Shown: piece by piece, positions 52,800-61,941 of the stretch
How the letters are laid out: each line of letters opens with the position of its first letter
How positions within the stretch are numbered: the stretch's first letter is position 1
Assembly: GCF_023498005.1 (NCBI RefSeq)
Contig: NZ_CP097289.1
Span: 8,990,001 to 9,054,000, forward strand
DNA length: 64,000 nucleotides
Origin: Streptomyces durmitorensis
GTDB taxonomy: Bacteria > Actinomycetota > Actinomycetes > Streptomycetales > Streptomycetaceae
Direction: 5' to 3'
The notes under the pieces: model-generated
Seen by the model: the letters and a program-made list of their open reading frames with translations, nothing else
The model's database searches: none
What the model was told of the DNA's origin: nothing
Position numbers and translations under genes: made by a program

Positions 52800-53504
52800 C
52801 TAGGACCGGCCGCCCGGATTCTCGGCGGCTTGCGCGATGACGGCGGCCACGACGGCCGGGCGAGAAACGTAGACGGCGTGGCTGCCCGGGGTTTCGGAAA
52901 CGATCGCGCCCGCCCGCTCGGACATGGCCCGCTGCGCCGCCGGAGGAATCATCCGATCGTCGGTGGCGACCAGATACCAGGACGGCTTGGACTGCCAGGC
53001 CGGTTCGGAGACCGCCCCATCGAGCGCGTCGACACCCCACGGAACCTGGGAATCGGCCATGAACGCCGCCTGCGCCTCGGGCACATCGGCGGCGAACGAC
53101 GCCGCGAACCTGTCCCGGTCCAGGAACAGGAAGCCGTCCTTGGGCGGCAGGATCGGCGGGACAGGCGTGCCGGGCTGCGGGTCGGCGATCAGCGAGCCGA
53201 CCGACTCGCCCTTGTCAGGGGCGAACGCGGCGATGTAAGCGAGCGCGGCGACATTGGGATGGTTGCCCGCCTCGGTGATGACGACGCCGCCGTATGAATG
53301 GCCGACCAGCACCGCCGGACCGTCGAGGCCGTCGAGGACCTGGTGGGTGGCGGCGACGTCACCGGCCAGTGACAGGGTCGGGTTCTGCACGACGGCCACC
53401 CGGTAGCCGCCTGCGGTGAGGTGCTCGTGGACGTCCTGCCAGCCTGATCCGTCTACGAAGCCGCCGTGTACGAGCACGATGTTCCTGATGGCCGTCATGA
53501 TCAT
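52800..53504 (-). CDS. alpha/beta hydrolase (cytoplasmic paralogue)
   Basis: A 234-residue hydrolase with NIVLVHGGFVDGSGW, nucleophile in LVGHSYGGVVI and late SHAVYVSRP. Overall layout, VDG/GY and SLIADPQP loop segments mirror the 51903 gene, so the two arose by duplication; this one lacks a signal peptide. The ATG at 53504 and the internal ATG at 53498 are both possible. It lies 57 bp upstream of the exported paralogue in the same direction, consistent with an operon in which an extracellular and an internal enzyme act in sequence. Confidence 0.85.
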   Translation of the reverse strand: MIMTAIRNIVLVHGGFVDGSGWQDVHEHLTAGGYRVAVVQNPTLSLAGDVAATHQVLDGLDGPAVLVGHSYGGVVITEAGNHPNVAALAYIAAFAPDKGESVGSLIADPQPGTPVPPILPPKDGFLFLDRDRFAASFAADVPEAQAAFMADSQVPWGVDALDGAVSEPAWQSKPSWYLVATDDRMIPPAAQRAMSERAGAIVSETPGSHAVYVSRPAVVAAVIAQAAENPGGRS

Positions 53505-53620
53505 GTCCCATCTGGAGGGACAGGCCCCATGCCTGTCCGGCGTGCCCCATCCAAGTCGCGCGCCGGCGAGCGGAACACGCAGAGCAGCACGCAGAGTTGT
53601 GGAATGCCGGAATTCCGCGA

Positions 53621-55864
53621 TCAGGAACCGGCGGTGGCAAGGGCGTGGCAGCGACGGTGGGCTTCGGTATCACCGATCGCCTCGTATACCTGTCCCGCTC
53701 GCAGGTAAGTGAGGCCGCTCTCCGTGGTCCGTCCCTCCTCGGCCAGCAACATGGCCAGTTCCTCAAGGGCCCCGGCCTGCCGGAAGTCGGAAAGCTGGAG
53801 TGCGTCCAGGAGGCTGATCGCCTCGGTACGGCGGCCGAGGTGCCCCAGGCACTGCCCGATGCGGATCAGTGCGAAGGGCCGGCTGTGGGTCGCCACACTC
53901 GGCGTCATCCCCGAGCTCTCGTCGTCCATCAGAGCAAGCCCGGAACGGTACTGCTCCAGTGCCTCGGCGTAGCGTCCTTGGCTGCGAAGGCAGTGGGCGA
54001 CGTTGGCCAGGCACTGGACGTAGCAGTCGGTGTCCCCGATGCTCCTGAACGACTCCGCTGCCCGCAACGAGAACGTGATGGCTTCGCCGGGCCGTCCGAG
54101 CTGGAGGAGTGCTCCTGCGGTGTACTCAAGCGACCAGGCGACTTGCGCCGTGGCGCCGCCCCGGGTGGCCAGCTTCAGGGCCTCGTCCGCACACCGCAGC
54201 GCAGCCTCAGGGTCTGCCGGCGGCACCGAGTGGACCCAAGCCATGTAGTTCAGCTGAGTCGCCTGCTGCGCCAGGTCGCCCAGAGCTGCGGCGGCCTGCG
54301 AGCCGAGCATGAAGACCTCGTGCCAATGCGGGCTGTGCACCCATCGTTCCGAGAACCAGTGCATCGACTCCGCGCAGTCCAGGACGAGGAAGTGCTCTGC
54401 GCTGCTGCTCGTCGCAGTCCGCATCGCCCCCACCCAGTTGTCCACATTCACCCGCAACCACCAGTCGGCCTCGTCCGCCGAGGCCAGGACGGCGAGATCG
54501 GGGGCGGGCCGGGCGGGCCGTCCGTAACCGGGTTCGAACCAGCGTCCCGCCATCGTCGCCGTGCGCAGCAGCCACGACGTCACCGTTCGCGTTACTGCCT
54601 CGCGTCCGGCCGGGGGCTCCTCCTCCTTGAACCGGTTGCGAGCGAACAGGCGAACCAGGTCGTGGAAGCGATAGCGACCCGCGCTGCTGTCCTGCAGCAG
54701 GCCCAGATCGACCAGGTCATCGAGCGCGTTCCAGGCGTCCTCCATCGGCATTCCCCCGGCCACGGCCGCCAGAGCTGCGTCGAAGTCCCGGCCCGGTACC
54801 ACGGCCAGGCGGCGGAAGAGCCGCCGCGCACGCTCTGAAAGCTGCTCGTACGACATGCCGAAAGCGTTGGCGATCTTGAGGTCCCCGGCCTTGAATTGAT
54901 CGAGTCGGCCTTCTTCGTCGGTCAGCCGCCCGGCGAGTTCGGCCGCGTCCCATCCGGGCCGGCTCGCCAGTCGGTTGCCAATGATCCGCAGGGCCAGAGG
55001 CAGACCTCCGCACAGTTCCGCGAGCCGGGTGAGTGCCGATTCCTCGTCGGATGCGGCGCGTTCCCCCAGAACTCCGGTCAGTAGTCGCATGGAGTCGGGT
55101 AACGCAAGCGGGCCGAGGACAAGCCTGCGCACGCCCTCCAGACCCGCCAGCAACCGCCGGGAGGTGACCAGCGCCCTGCTCACACCCGTGGCCGGCAGCA
55201 AGGGCCGTACCTGTTCCTCGGAGGCAGCGTTGTCCAGGACGACCAGAGCCCGCTTGTCGTGCAGCAGCGAGCGGTACAGCGATGCCCGCTCCTGGACGTC
55301 GCCCGGGACCTGCGGGGCGGGGACACCCAGCGCGCGCAGAAGTACCGACAACGCGTCATCGGAAGGCAATGGGCGCTGGGACATCCCGAACAGATCGATG
55401 AAGTACACCCCGCCCGGAAAGCTCGGACGCACCGAGTGAGCTCCACGGACAGCGAACGATGTCTTGCCCAGACCCGGCGAGCCGGTGATGAGTCCCACCA
55501 CCCCGACGCCCGGCGAAATCTCGGCATACACCAGTTCACTCATCCAGATCAGCTCCGCGCTGCGACCAGTGAAGTCCGCAACAGCCCCAGGCAGTTCACA
55601 CAGACCCCCAGGACGTGCCCAGTGGTTCTGCAGTCTGCCTTCGCGAGCCAGATCGATCAGCTGCCGACGAGCCTCCCCTTCCAATGCCAGCGCGTCCGCC
55701 AATGCGGTAACGGTGCGATGCTGTGGTCCTGTGCTGCGCCCCCGCTCCATGTCTGACAGCGCGCGGGCACTGACCCCCGACACCTCCGCCAGCTTCTCCA
55801 ACGTCAGTCGTGCCGAGCGCCGGTGAGCACGCAGCACTTCCCCGAAACCCGCTTGCTCGATCAA
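53621..55864 (-). CDS. XRE-NB-ARC-TPR signal-transduction regulator
   Basis: A 747-residue modular regulator: XRE helix-turn-helix at 1-65 (LRAHRRSARLTLEKLAEVSG, VSARALSDMERGR), an NB-ARC ATPase at about 110-400 with the P-loop GLITGSPGLGKTSFA, Walker B RALVVLDNA and GLPLALRIIGNRLAS, and TPR-like helices from about 470 to the end (ALEQYRSGLALMDDES). This is the STAND-type architecture of Streptomyces regulators close to AfsR without the SARP domain. Start: TTG 55864 has GGAGG upstream at 9 nt and fits the family; an ATG at 55936 is possible. Upstream of the hydrolase pair it may act as their regulator. Confidence 0.85.
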   Translation of the reverse strand: MIEQAGFGEVLRAHRRSARLTLEKLAEVSGVSARALSDMERGRSTGPQHRTVTALADALALEGEARRQLIDLAREGRLQNHWARPGGLCELPGAVADFTGRSAELIWMSELVYAEISPGVGVVGLITGSPGLGKTSFAVRGAHSVRPSFPGGVYFIDLFGMSQRPLPSDDALSVLLRALGVPAPQVPGDVQERASLYRSLLHDKRALVVLDNAASEEQVRPLLPATGVSRALVTSRRLLAGLEGVRRLVLGPLALPDSMRLLTGVLGERAASDEESALTRLAELCGGLPLALRIIGNRLASRPGWDAAELAGRLTDEEGRLDQFKAGDLKIANAFGMSYEQLSERARRLFRRLAVVPGRDFDAALAAVAGGMPMEDAWNALDDLVDLGLLQDSSAGRYRFHDLVRLFARNRFKEEEPPAGREAVTRTVTSWLLRTATMAGRWFEPGYGRPARPAPDLAVLASADEADWWLRVNVDNWVGAMRTATSSSAEHFLVLDCAESMHWFSERWVHSPHWHEVFMLGSQAAAALGDLAQQATQLNYMAWVHSVPPADPEAALRCADEALKLATRGGATAQVAWSLEYTAGALLQLGRPGEAITFSLRAAESFRSIGDTDCYVQCLANVAHCLRSQGRYAEALEQYRSGLALMDDESSGMTPSVATHSRPFALIRIGQCLGHLGRRTEAISLLDALQLSDFRQAGALEELAMLLAEEGRTTESGLTYLRAGQVYEAIGDTEAHRRCHALATAGS

Positions 55865-55936
55865 GGCCCCACCCCTCCAAGCAGCGAACGCACTCACGAA
55901 CTGCCAAGACCCCCACGGCTGATCAGGTCGCCCCAT

Positions 55937-56574
55937 TGCGCACGTCGCCTGCCACTGTGCCGTACGGGGACCGACCCTCGCCCGGACTGACGAGATTCTT
56001 GCCCGCGGGCATAGCTCGCCCCAAACAGTCGGCGCTGATCATCCTGTGGCGCGGTGTCGCGGACAACGACGATCCGGTGCACCACGCGGCCGGGGGGTCG
56101 AGCAGTCCCGACTCGGCGAGCACGAAGGCGCAACATCATGATCCTTCTCGTCGGGAGGCAGCGCGCAGGTGATCGCTGGCGGCGTCGAGCAGCACGGTGT
56201 CCGGAGAACGATGGCGCTGAGGCCGTTGCTGCGGTGAGTGCCGTCTTGCGGTCGGCCGACTTCGCCAGGTGGGCAGAGGGAAGGTCCGATCCATGACGCA
56301 ATCCGGGGGTGGCGCGGGCACGCTGCAGATCGTCGCCGGGCTGGCGATGCCGGGACTGCTCTTCGAGATCGATGCCATCGCTCAGCGCCCAGCCGACTAA
56401 CGTCCACAGACCTAAGGTTGGAAGTCGGTCAACCTGTTCGGTTAACTTCCGGTACTAAGGGGGAGTTGGGCCGGAGTTCTCTCTGCGTGTACACCGAGTG
56501 CGTTACGGACGCGGCGGGGTAGATACTGGCGTGTTCAGTGAGGGTGTCCAGGAACGCGAGGGCGCGCGGGGTAC
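55937..56574. other. gap containing a RidA-like tail
   Basis: No full gene. At 56293-56400 the plus strand reads TLQIVAGLAMPGLLFEIDAI plus AQRPAD and stops, close to the C-terminal signature of RidA/YjgF proteins (VAGLAMPGALVEID). Without a start or N-terminal part it looks like a relic. Nothing else found in about 640 bp. Confidence 0.35.
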
Positions 56575-58008
56575 TCAGACGGCGATCGTCTTGTGCTCGA
56601 CGTACTCGGTTAGCCCGACAACGCCGTTCTCCCGGCCGATGCCGCTGTCCTTGTAGCCGCCGAAAGGGCCGTCGAAGACGGGCGGCGCCGCGTTGATCCT
56701 GACTCCGCCCGTCTGCAGCCGGCGGGCGATCTCCATGCCGTGCTCGACGTCGGTGGTCCAGACACCGCCGCCGAGCCCGTAGGGGGAGTCGTTGGCGATC
56801 CGTACGGCATCGTCCTCATCCTCGTAGGGGATGACGACCAGTACGGGTCCGAAGATCTCTTCCTGGGCGATGCGCATGCTGTTGTCGACGTCGGCGAAGA
56901 GGGTGGGCGTGACGTAGAAGCCGCCTTCGAGTCCTTCGGGGGTCTCGGGGCCACCGGTGACCAGGCGGGCGCCTTCGCTGATGCCGATCCGGATGTAGTC
57001 CTGGACCCGCTTCTGCTGGTCGGCACGGATCATCGGCCCGATGAACGTATCCGGGTCGGCGGGGTCCCCGACCCTCAGGCTCTCGGTCAGCACCTTGAGC
57101 GCGTCGACGATCTCGTCGTAGCGGCTGCGGGGCGCGAGGATGCGGGTGTGGGCCTGGCAGTTCTCGGAGTTGTTGGCGAAGGACGCAAACTTCAGCCCCT
57201 CGGTGACTGCTGCGAGGTCGGCGTCCTCAAGGATGATCGAGGCCGACTTTCCACCCAACTCCAGGCTGACACGCTTGAGTTGCTCCCCGGCGATCGAGGC
57301 GATGCGGCGCCCCGCGGCAGTGGAGCCGGTGAAGGAGATCTTGTTGATGCCGGGGTGGGCCACCAGGTGCTCGCTGGTCTCGCGGTCCGCGGGGATGATG
57401 CTGACAACCCCTTCGGGGAAGCCTGCGGCGGTGAAGGTCTCGCCCAGGCGCAGGATGCTCAGGGAGTTCTCGGGTGATGCCTTGAGCACGACGGTGCAGC
57501 CGGCGAGCAGCGCGGGGATCATCTTGACCAGGGCGGCGGAGTAGGGGGAGTTCCACGGAATGATCGCGGCGACCACCCCGATGGGCTCGCGGCGCACCAC
57601 GGTCCCGGATGCTCCGGTCGGATCGAGGCGCTCCTCCCAGCCGAAGTCCTTTGCCGCCCGGAGGTAGGCGTCGGCCGCCTGATCGAGTGCGGGTGCGCCC
57701 CAGGTGGTGAACCACAGGGGTGCGCCGTTCTCCGCGCTGATAAGGGCGGCGGCTTCCTCGGCGCGTTCCGCGCGCAGTGTGTTGAAGCGGGCGACGATCT
57801 CTTGGCGGGCTTCCGGGGTCATCCGGGGCCAGGGCCCGTGGTCGAAGGCTTCGCGGGCGGCGAAAACTGCCTTGTCGATGTCGGCAGGGGCGCCCTGCGC
57901 GGCGTACCCGATCAGGCGCCGGTCGTGCGGTGAACGGATGTCGAGCAGGTCCGTGTTGGTGGGTGCGACCCACTGGCCGCCGATGTAGAGCTTGTCGTAG
58001 TTGATCAT
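56575..58008 (-). CDS. aldehyde dehydrogenase (NAD(P)-dependent)
   Basis: A 477-residue class of the ALDH superfamily: cofactor region IPWNSPYSAALVKMIPALLA and the GSTAAGR turn, general base Glu250 in VSLELGGKS and nucleophile Cys284 in NSENCQAHTRI. The typical EEIFGPVLVV and KDSGIGRENG at the end are present. The gene is last in the SDR-MBL-ALDH operon on the minus strand, separated from the MBL gene by 30 bp. Likely oxidises an aldehyde from the SDR step; substrate unknown. Confidence 0.9.
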   Translation of the reverse strand: MINYDKLYIGGQWVAPTNTDLLDIRSPHDRRLIGYAAQGAPADIDKAVFAAREAFDHGPWPRMTPEARQEIVARFNTLRAERAEEAAALISAENGAPLWFTTWGAPALDQAADAYLRAAKDFGWEERLDPTGASGTVVRREPIGVVAAIIPWNSPYSAALVKMIPALLAGCTVVLKASPENSLSILRLGETFTAAGFPEGVVSIIPADRETSEHLVAHPGINKISFTGSTAAGRRIASIAGEQLKRVSLELGGKSASIILEDADLAAVTEGLKFASFANNSENCQAHTRILAPRSRYDEIVDALKVLTESLRVGDPADPDTFIGPMIRADQQKRVQDYIRIGISEGARLVTGGPETPEGLEGGFYVTPTLFADVDNSMRIAQEEIFGPVLVVIPYEDEDDAVRIANDSPYGLGGGVWTTDVEHGMEIARRLQTGGVRINAAPPVFDGPFGGYKDSGIGRENGVVGLTEYVEHKTIAV

Positions 58009-58038
58009 CTTCTTGCTCGCATTCCTGGTGGGGGCAGG

Positions 58039-58887
58039 TCAGGCGTCGGTCCACCGGCGGCCGTCGTCGACGGTGATCCGTTTGAAGTCGAGTCCGGGGA
58101 AGTGATCGATGCCGAGGGCCACTTCGGTGCCCGCGAACCGGGCGAGGAGTTTCTCCCGAGTCCGCAGCGCATGCTCAGGGTCGGCGTCCATGAGGAAGGA
58201 AATGCCGGTGTCGCCGAGCTGCAGCGGGTGGTGCACGGCGTCTCCCAGGAGGTACGCCTCCTGGCCGCCCGAGGCGATCCGCAGCGCGTAGTGGCCCGGC
58301 GTGTGCCCGGGAGCGTGGAGGGCGGTGACTCCGGGGGCGATCTCCATGATGGGCGCGTCGATGGCCCGCAGTACCCCGGCCGCCTTGGCGGCCTCCATCC
58401 CGAGACGGGCCGGGTCATCGGCGGGGGCCGGGGCGATCAGTGCGTCCCAGTCCGCGGCGCCGTAGACGATCTCCGCGTTCGGAAAGAACAGCTTTCCGCC
58501 CGGGGCGACCCAGCCGACATGGTCGCCGTGCAGGTGGGTGAGAAAGAGCGTGCCGATGTCTCCGGGAGCCACTCCTGTCGCGGCCAGGGCCGCGGGCAGG
58601 CGGCCGCCCTCCGCGATGAACTCGGGCGCCGCGTCCAGGCCGGCCGCGGCAGCGAGTTCCGCGGGGAAGGGGATGCTGTCCGGGCCGCTGCCGGCATCCA
58701 CCAGGACGGTGAAGCCCTCGCCCTGGATCAGATAGCACCCTGCAGGGATGTGATAGGTCCCGTCGCCTTCCAGCAGTTCCGGATGGGCTTCGAAGTCCAG
58801 CCCCGGATAGAACATCGGTGGCATGTGACTCGCGCCGTCGCTCAGCGCGGTGATTCTGATGGTGCCGACCTCGATGGAGGTAGCCAT
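58039..58887 (-). CDS. MBL-fold metal-dependent hydrolase (lactonase-like)
   Basis: A 282-residue protein with the metallo-beta-lactamase metal site: LFLTHLHGDHVGWVAP (HxHxDH) and the later His residues in ALHAPGHTPGHYAL and GIDHFPGLDF. The AHL-lactonase-like group shares this layout and length. AAGGA precedes ATG 58887. It lies between the SDR (46 bp) and the ALDH (30 bp), so the three are one operon; opening a lactone is an attractive role. It is unrelated to the deleted MBL relic at 30611 in any functional sense. Confidence 0.86.
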   Translation of the reverse strand: MATSIEVGTIRITALSDGASHMPPMFYPGLDFEAHPELLEGDGTYHIPAGCYLIQGEGFTVLVDAGSGPDSIPFPAELAAAAGLDAAPEFIAEGGRLPAALAATGVAPGDIGTLFLTHLHGDHVGWVAPGGKLFFPNAEIVYGAADWDALIAPAPADDPARLGMEAAKAAGVLRAIDAPIMEIAPGVTALHAPGHTPGHYALRIASGGQEAYLLGDAVHHPLQLGDTGISFLMDADPEHALRTREKLLARFAGTEVALGIDHFPGLDFKRITVDDGRRWTDA

Positions 58888-58933
58888 GGTGTGGTCCTTG
58901 GGGAGAGGTGCTGGGAGGCGGAAGACGTCCCGG

Positions 58934-59764
58934 TCAGGCGGGGAAGTCGGCCGACTCGCTGAGCGCGCGCCAGGCGGCGTCGGATGAAGCGAGGTCCTGG
59001 GCCGCATCGGCGGCGATGGCCACGGCGTCGCTGCCGAGCAGCAGGTGCATCGGCGGCTCGTCGGCCTCGGTGGCGCGGATGACGGCCTGGGCGGCCCGTG
59101 CTGGATCGCCGCTCTGGGTGCCGTTGTGGCGGTCCAGGAACTCGACGACGGGTCCGATGACGGGCTTGTAGGGGTCGCTGATCGGCGGTGTGCTCATCGA
59201 GGATCCGGCCCAGTCGGTGCGCATGCCGCCTGGTTCGATGAGGGTGACCTTGATGCCGAACGGGGCGACTTCCTTGGCCAGGACTTCGGAGAAGCCCCCG
59301 ACAGCCCACTTCGCGGCCTGATAGGCGCCCAGGCCGGGCGAGCCGATACGTCCGCCGATGGAGGAGATCTGGACGATGTGCCCTGCGCCGCGCTCGCGCA
59401 TCGCGGGCAGTGCGGCCCTGGTCACGTTGACGACTCCGTAGAAGTTGGTGTCGATCTGGGCGCGGAAACCGTCCTCGGTGAGGTCCTCGATGGAGGCGAC
59501 GTCCGCGTAGCCGGCGTTGTTGACCAGCACGTCCAGCCGGCCGAAGGTCTCCAGGCCCAGCGCGACGGCTCGGCGGGCGGCGCCGGGATCGGTGACATCG
59601 AGGGCCACCGTCCGGACCTGGCCGCTGTAGCGCTGGACGAGAGTGTCGAGCTGCTCTGGCCTGCGGGCTGTGGCAACCAACTGATCGCCTGAGGCCAGGA
59701 CGGCCTCGGCGAGGGCCCGGCCCAGGCCGCGGGAACTTCCGGTGACGAACCAGACCTTGGACAT
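58934..59764 (-). CDS. SDR-family oxidoreductase
   Basis: A 276-residue classical SDR: VWFVTGSSRGLGRAL, LVNNAGYADVASIEDL and the active Tyr/Lys in YQAAKWAVGGF; after Gly-rich turn the residues ATARRPEQL indicate NADP preference. GAGAGG precedes ATG 59764. First gene of the minus operon, divergent from the TetR gene at 59926. Resembles NAD(P)-dependent steroid/terpenoid-alcohol dehydrogenases of the DltE/YdfG branch; the substrate is open. Confidence 0.88.
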   Translation of the reverse strand: MSKVWFVTGSSRGLGRALAEAVLASGDQLVATARRPEQLDTLVQRYSGQVRTVALDVTDPGAARRAVALGLETFGRLDVLVNNAGYADVASIEDLTEDGFRAQIDTNFYGVVNVTRAALPAMRERGAGHIVQISSIGGRIGSPGLGAYQAAKWAVGGFSEVLAKEVAPFGIKVTLIEPGGMRTDWAGSSMSTPPISDPYKPVIGPVVEFLDRHNGTQSGDPARAAQAVIRATEADEPPMHLLLGSDAVAIAADAAQDLASSDAAWRALSESADFPA

Positions 59765-59860
59765 CGGAGTTGCCTCTCTGTTGATGCCCCGGGGGAGGGG
59801 GCGGCAGCGGGCGCGGGGCCCGCTCGGAGCTGTGTGTGCACTCACGCATGCGCCAACAAA

Positions 59861-59910
59861 CTAAACGTTCATTTAGATGCTACCACTCGAGGTAACTGAA
59901 CGTTTATTTG
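59861..59910. promoter_or_regulatory. tandem TetR operators
   Basis: Two related sites, CTAAACGTTCATTTAG (59861-59876) and CTGAACGTTTATTTG (59896-59910), share AACGTT and lie in the divergent space between the SDR and TetR genes. The first is an inverted repeat CTAAA/TTTAG. They can serve as two dimer sites for the TetR regulator. Confidence 0.6.
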
Positions 59911-59925
59911 TATTACTCTTGCGGT

Positions 59926-60516
59926 ATGCCTGACACCCCACGAACCCCACGGACCCGAGACTCCGAGGCGGCCAAGGCCCGGCTGCTGCAAGCCGCCACC
60001 GACGAGTTCGCCGCTCATGGCATCTCTGGTGCCCGCATCGACCGGATCGGTGCTGCGGCCGAGGTCAACAAGGCGCAGATCTATACGTACTTCGGCAACA
60101 AGGACCAGCTCTTCGACATCGTCATGGACACCCATGTCGCGCGGATCCTCGACGAAGTGCCCTTCGCCCCCGAGGACCTTCCCGGCTACTCGGGTCGGCT
60201 GTTCGACTTCCTGATCGCCAACCCGCATCAGCTGCGGCTCGCGACCTGGAACCGGCTGGAGCGCACCGGCCGCGGCCCGGGCCCCGCCCAGCTCGCGGCG
60301 TCGATGGAGCAGAAGACGGAGAAGATCACGCGGGCGCAGGCCGACGGGCTCGTTCCCACGACGTTCACCGCCGAAGACCTGCTGACGTTTGTCCTGGCCC
60401 TCGCCAGTGCATGGACCCCTGCCAGCCCCGTGATCCCGGCCGCCTTGGAGGGCGCCGCACTGCGCGCCCACCGTGCGGCGGTCGTCGAAGCCGTACGGCG
60501 ACTGGTCTCCGACTGA
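59926..60516 (+). CDS. TetR-family regulator
   Basis: A 196-residue TetR protein. Helix-turn-helix: KARLLQAATDEFAAHGISGA, then RIDRIGAAAEVNKAQIYTYF with the G-N-K-D-Q-L ending of the recognition part. The ligand domain follows (DEVPFAPEDLPGYSGRLFDF). ATG 59926 is 6 nt after a TACTCT box, indicating leaderless transcription; an ATG-less upstream extension to 59908 is not needed. Tandem AACGTT sites lie immediately upstream, so it probably represses itself and the SDR-MBL-ALDH operon. Confidence 0.9.
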   Translation: MPDTPRTPRTRDSEAAKARLLQAATDEFAAHGISGARIDRIGAAAEVNKAQIYTYFGNKDQLFDIVMDTHVARILDEVPFAPEDLPGYSGRLFDFLIANPHQLRLATWNRLERTGRGPGPAQLAASMEQKTEKITRAQADGLVPTTFTAEDLLTFVLALASAWTPASPVIPAALEGAALRAHRAAVVEAVRRLVSD

Positions 60517-60530
60517 CACGGGCGGCGGGA

Positions 60531-60870
60531 CTGGTGATCAGCCCACGGCGGCGGCGATCACCAGGATGGTGGTGGCCACACGCTCCCACGGCGAGAGGCG
60601 GCGGCCGGCCGTTGAGCGGGACCAGGACGGTGAGCGTCACGAGGGAGATTGCCTTGGATCGGGCGATGGTCGTGAGGAAGGGGCCTGCCGGCATGAATGC
60701 GATGAGCACCAGGCGTACGGAGAGCCGCTAGGGGGTGGAGAGGTTTCGTGAACCAGGCCGTGGAGGCCCAGGCCCCCGAGACCGCGAGGAACAGGACCAT
60801 CGTCTGCACGGCGCCGCTCCGGTCGAGATGTTCCAGGAGACACGAGGTCGAAGAAGAGCTTGCACCGGCC
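60531..60870 (-). pseudogene. membrane-protein relic
   Basis: Minus frames read AVQTMVLFLAVSGAWASTAW, FMPAGPFLTTIARSKAISLV and ERVATTILVIAAAVG in changing frames, like a four-span small membrane protein with frameshifts. No intact frame or start. Tentative. Confidence 0.3.
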
Positions 60871-60884
60871 GGCAAACGTGCCGG

Positions 60885-61808
60885 TCAGTGCATCCGCAGA
60901 ACGATCTTCCCTCGGGTGTGCCGCCCGGCGAGCGCTGTGTATGCCGCTCGGACCTGCTCGATGGGGTACGTGGCGCTGATGGGGACGGCGAGTTCGCCGG
61001 TGGCGATCAGTGCGGCGAGTTCGGCCAGGACATCCGAGGTGGCGGCGGACATGCCGCCGTCGCTCCTGGTGCCGAACTTCTGCGCGGCGAGGAAGTCGAC
61101 GACCGTGTTGATCCGTACGGGCGCCACGCCCAGCTTGATGGCGAGTTCGACATAGCCGTTGCCGTACGCGTCGATGAACGCATCGATGCCGTCGGGCGCC
61201 GCATCACGAAGCCGCTCTTCGAGGTCGTCGCCGTAGGCGAGCGGTTCCGCGCCAAGGGAAGTGAGCCAGCCGTGGTTGGCCTTGCCCGCGATGGCGAGGA
61301 CGCGCACGCCCTGACGGCGGAGCAGTTGGACGGTCAGGGAGCCCACGCCTCCGGCGGCTGCGCTGACCGCGACGCTCTCCCCGGGCTTGGCCTCGACGGC
61401 CCGCACTGCCGCGTAGGCGGTGGTGCCGGCCACGAACAGAGACCCCGCCACGTCCCACCCGACGGCTGCGGGCTTGGGTGTCACCTGGGTCGCGGGGACA
61501 GCGACGTAGTCCGCTTGCGCGGCGCGCTGGTTGGTGAACCCGATCACCTGTGCGCCGACCGGAGGGGTGCGCACGGCGCTGCCCACGGCGACGACATGGC
61601 CGGCGAAGTCGCTGCCCTGGCCGGAGGGGAAGGTGGCCGGCCAGATGGTGTGCGCGAGCCCCTCACGTACCGGGACCTCGCCTGGATTGATTCCCGCGCT
61701 GACCACTTCGACGACGACTTCGTCGGCCGCCGGATTGGGTGTGGCGACGTCGGTGACGTAGAGCGCGTCAACGCCTCCGTAGTGGTCGTAGCGGACAGCT
61801 CTGGGCAT
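60885..61808 (-). CDS. quinone-oxidoreductase-like zinc-independent MDR
   Basis: A 307-residue NADPH-dependent oxidoreductase of the medium-chain group: GINPGEVPVREG, PSGQGSDFAGHVVAVG and the Rossmann turn VSAAAGGVGSLTVQLLRRQG with NADP-compatible residues. No zinc cysteines are present. Sequence and length match quinone/enone reductases of the QOR2-like group in Streptomyces. It sits between the TetR gene and an aldo/keto reductase on the same strand (133 bp apart). Electron-rich carbonyl or quinone reduction is inferred. Confidence 0.86.
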   Translation of the reverse strand: MPRAVRYDHYGGVDALYVTDVATPNPAADEVVVEVVSAGINPGEVPVREGLAHTIWPATFPSGQGSDFAGHVVAVGSAVRTPPVGAQVIGFTNQRAAQADYVAVPATQVTPKPAAVGWDVAGSLFVAGTTAYAAVRAVEAKPGESVAVSAAAGGVGSLTVQLLRRQGVRVLAIAGKANHGWLTSLGAEPLAYGDDLEERLRDAAPDGIDAFIDAYGNGYVELAIKLGVAPVRINTVVDFLAAQKFGTRSDGGMSAATSDVLAELAALIATGELAVPISATYPIEQVRAAYTALAGRHTRGKIVLRMH

Positions 61809-61941
61809 GCCGGGCTCCTTCGAGGTAGCCGGGGGTACGGCCTGCCCTGCGGGACGGCCGGTGCGGAATTGAGTGAGCCCCGCGGTCCCGGGGAGTAGGG
61901 CGCCGCCCGAGTGTCGAGGGCAGTGTGCTGGGCGGCGGTGG

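Noticed and set aside
54525..54545. tRNA-like T-loop word GGTTCGAACC
   Set aside because: It lies inside the NB-ARC regulator and lacks acceptor and anticodon arms around it.
53597..54838. 413-codon plus frame over the NB-ARC regulator
   Set aside because: Lies antisense to a gene with P-loop, Walker B and TPR features; no recognisable protein.
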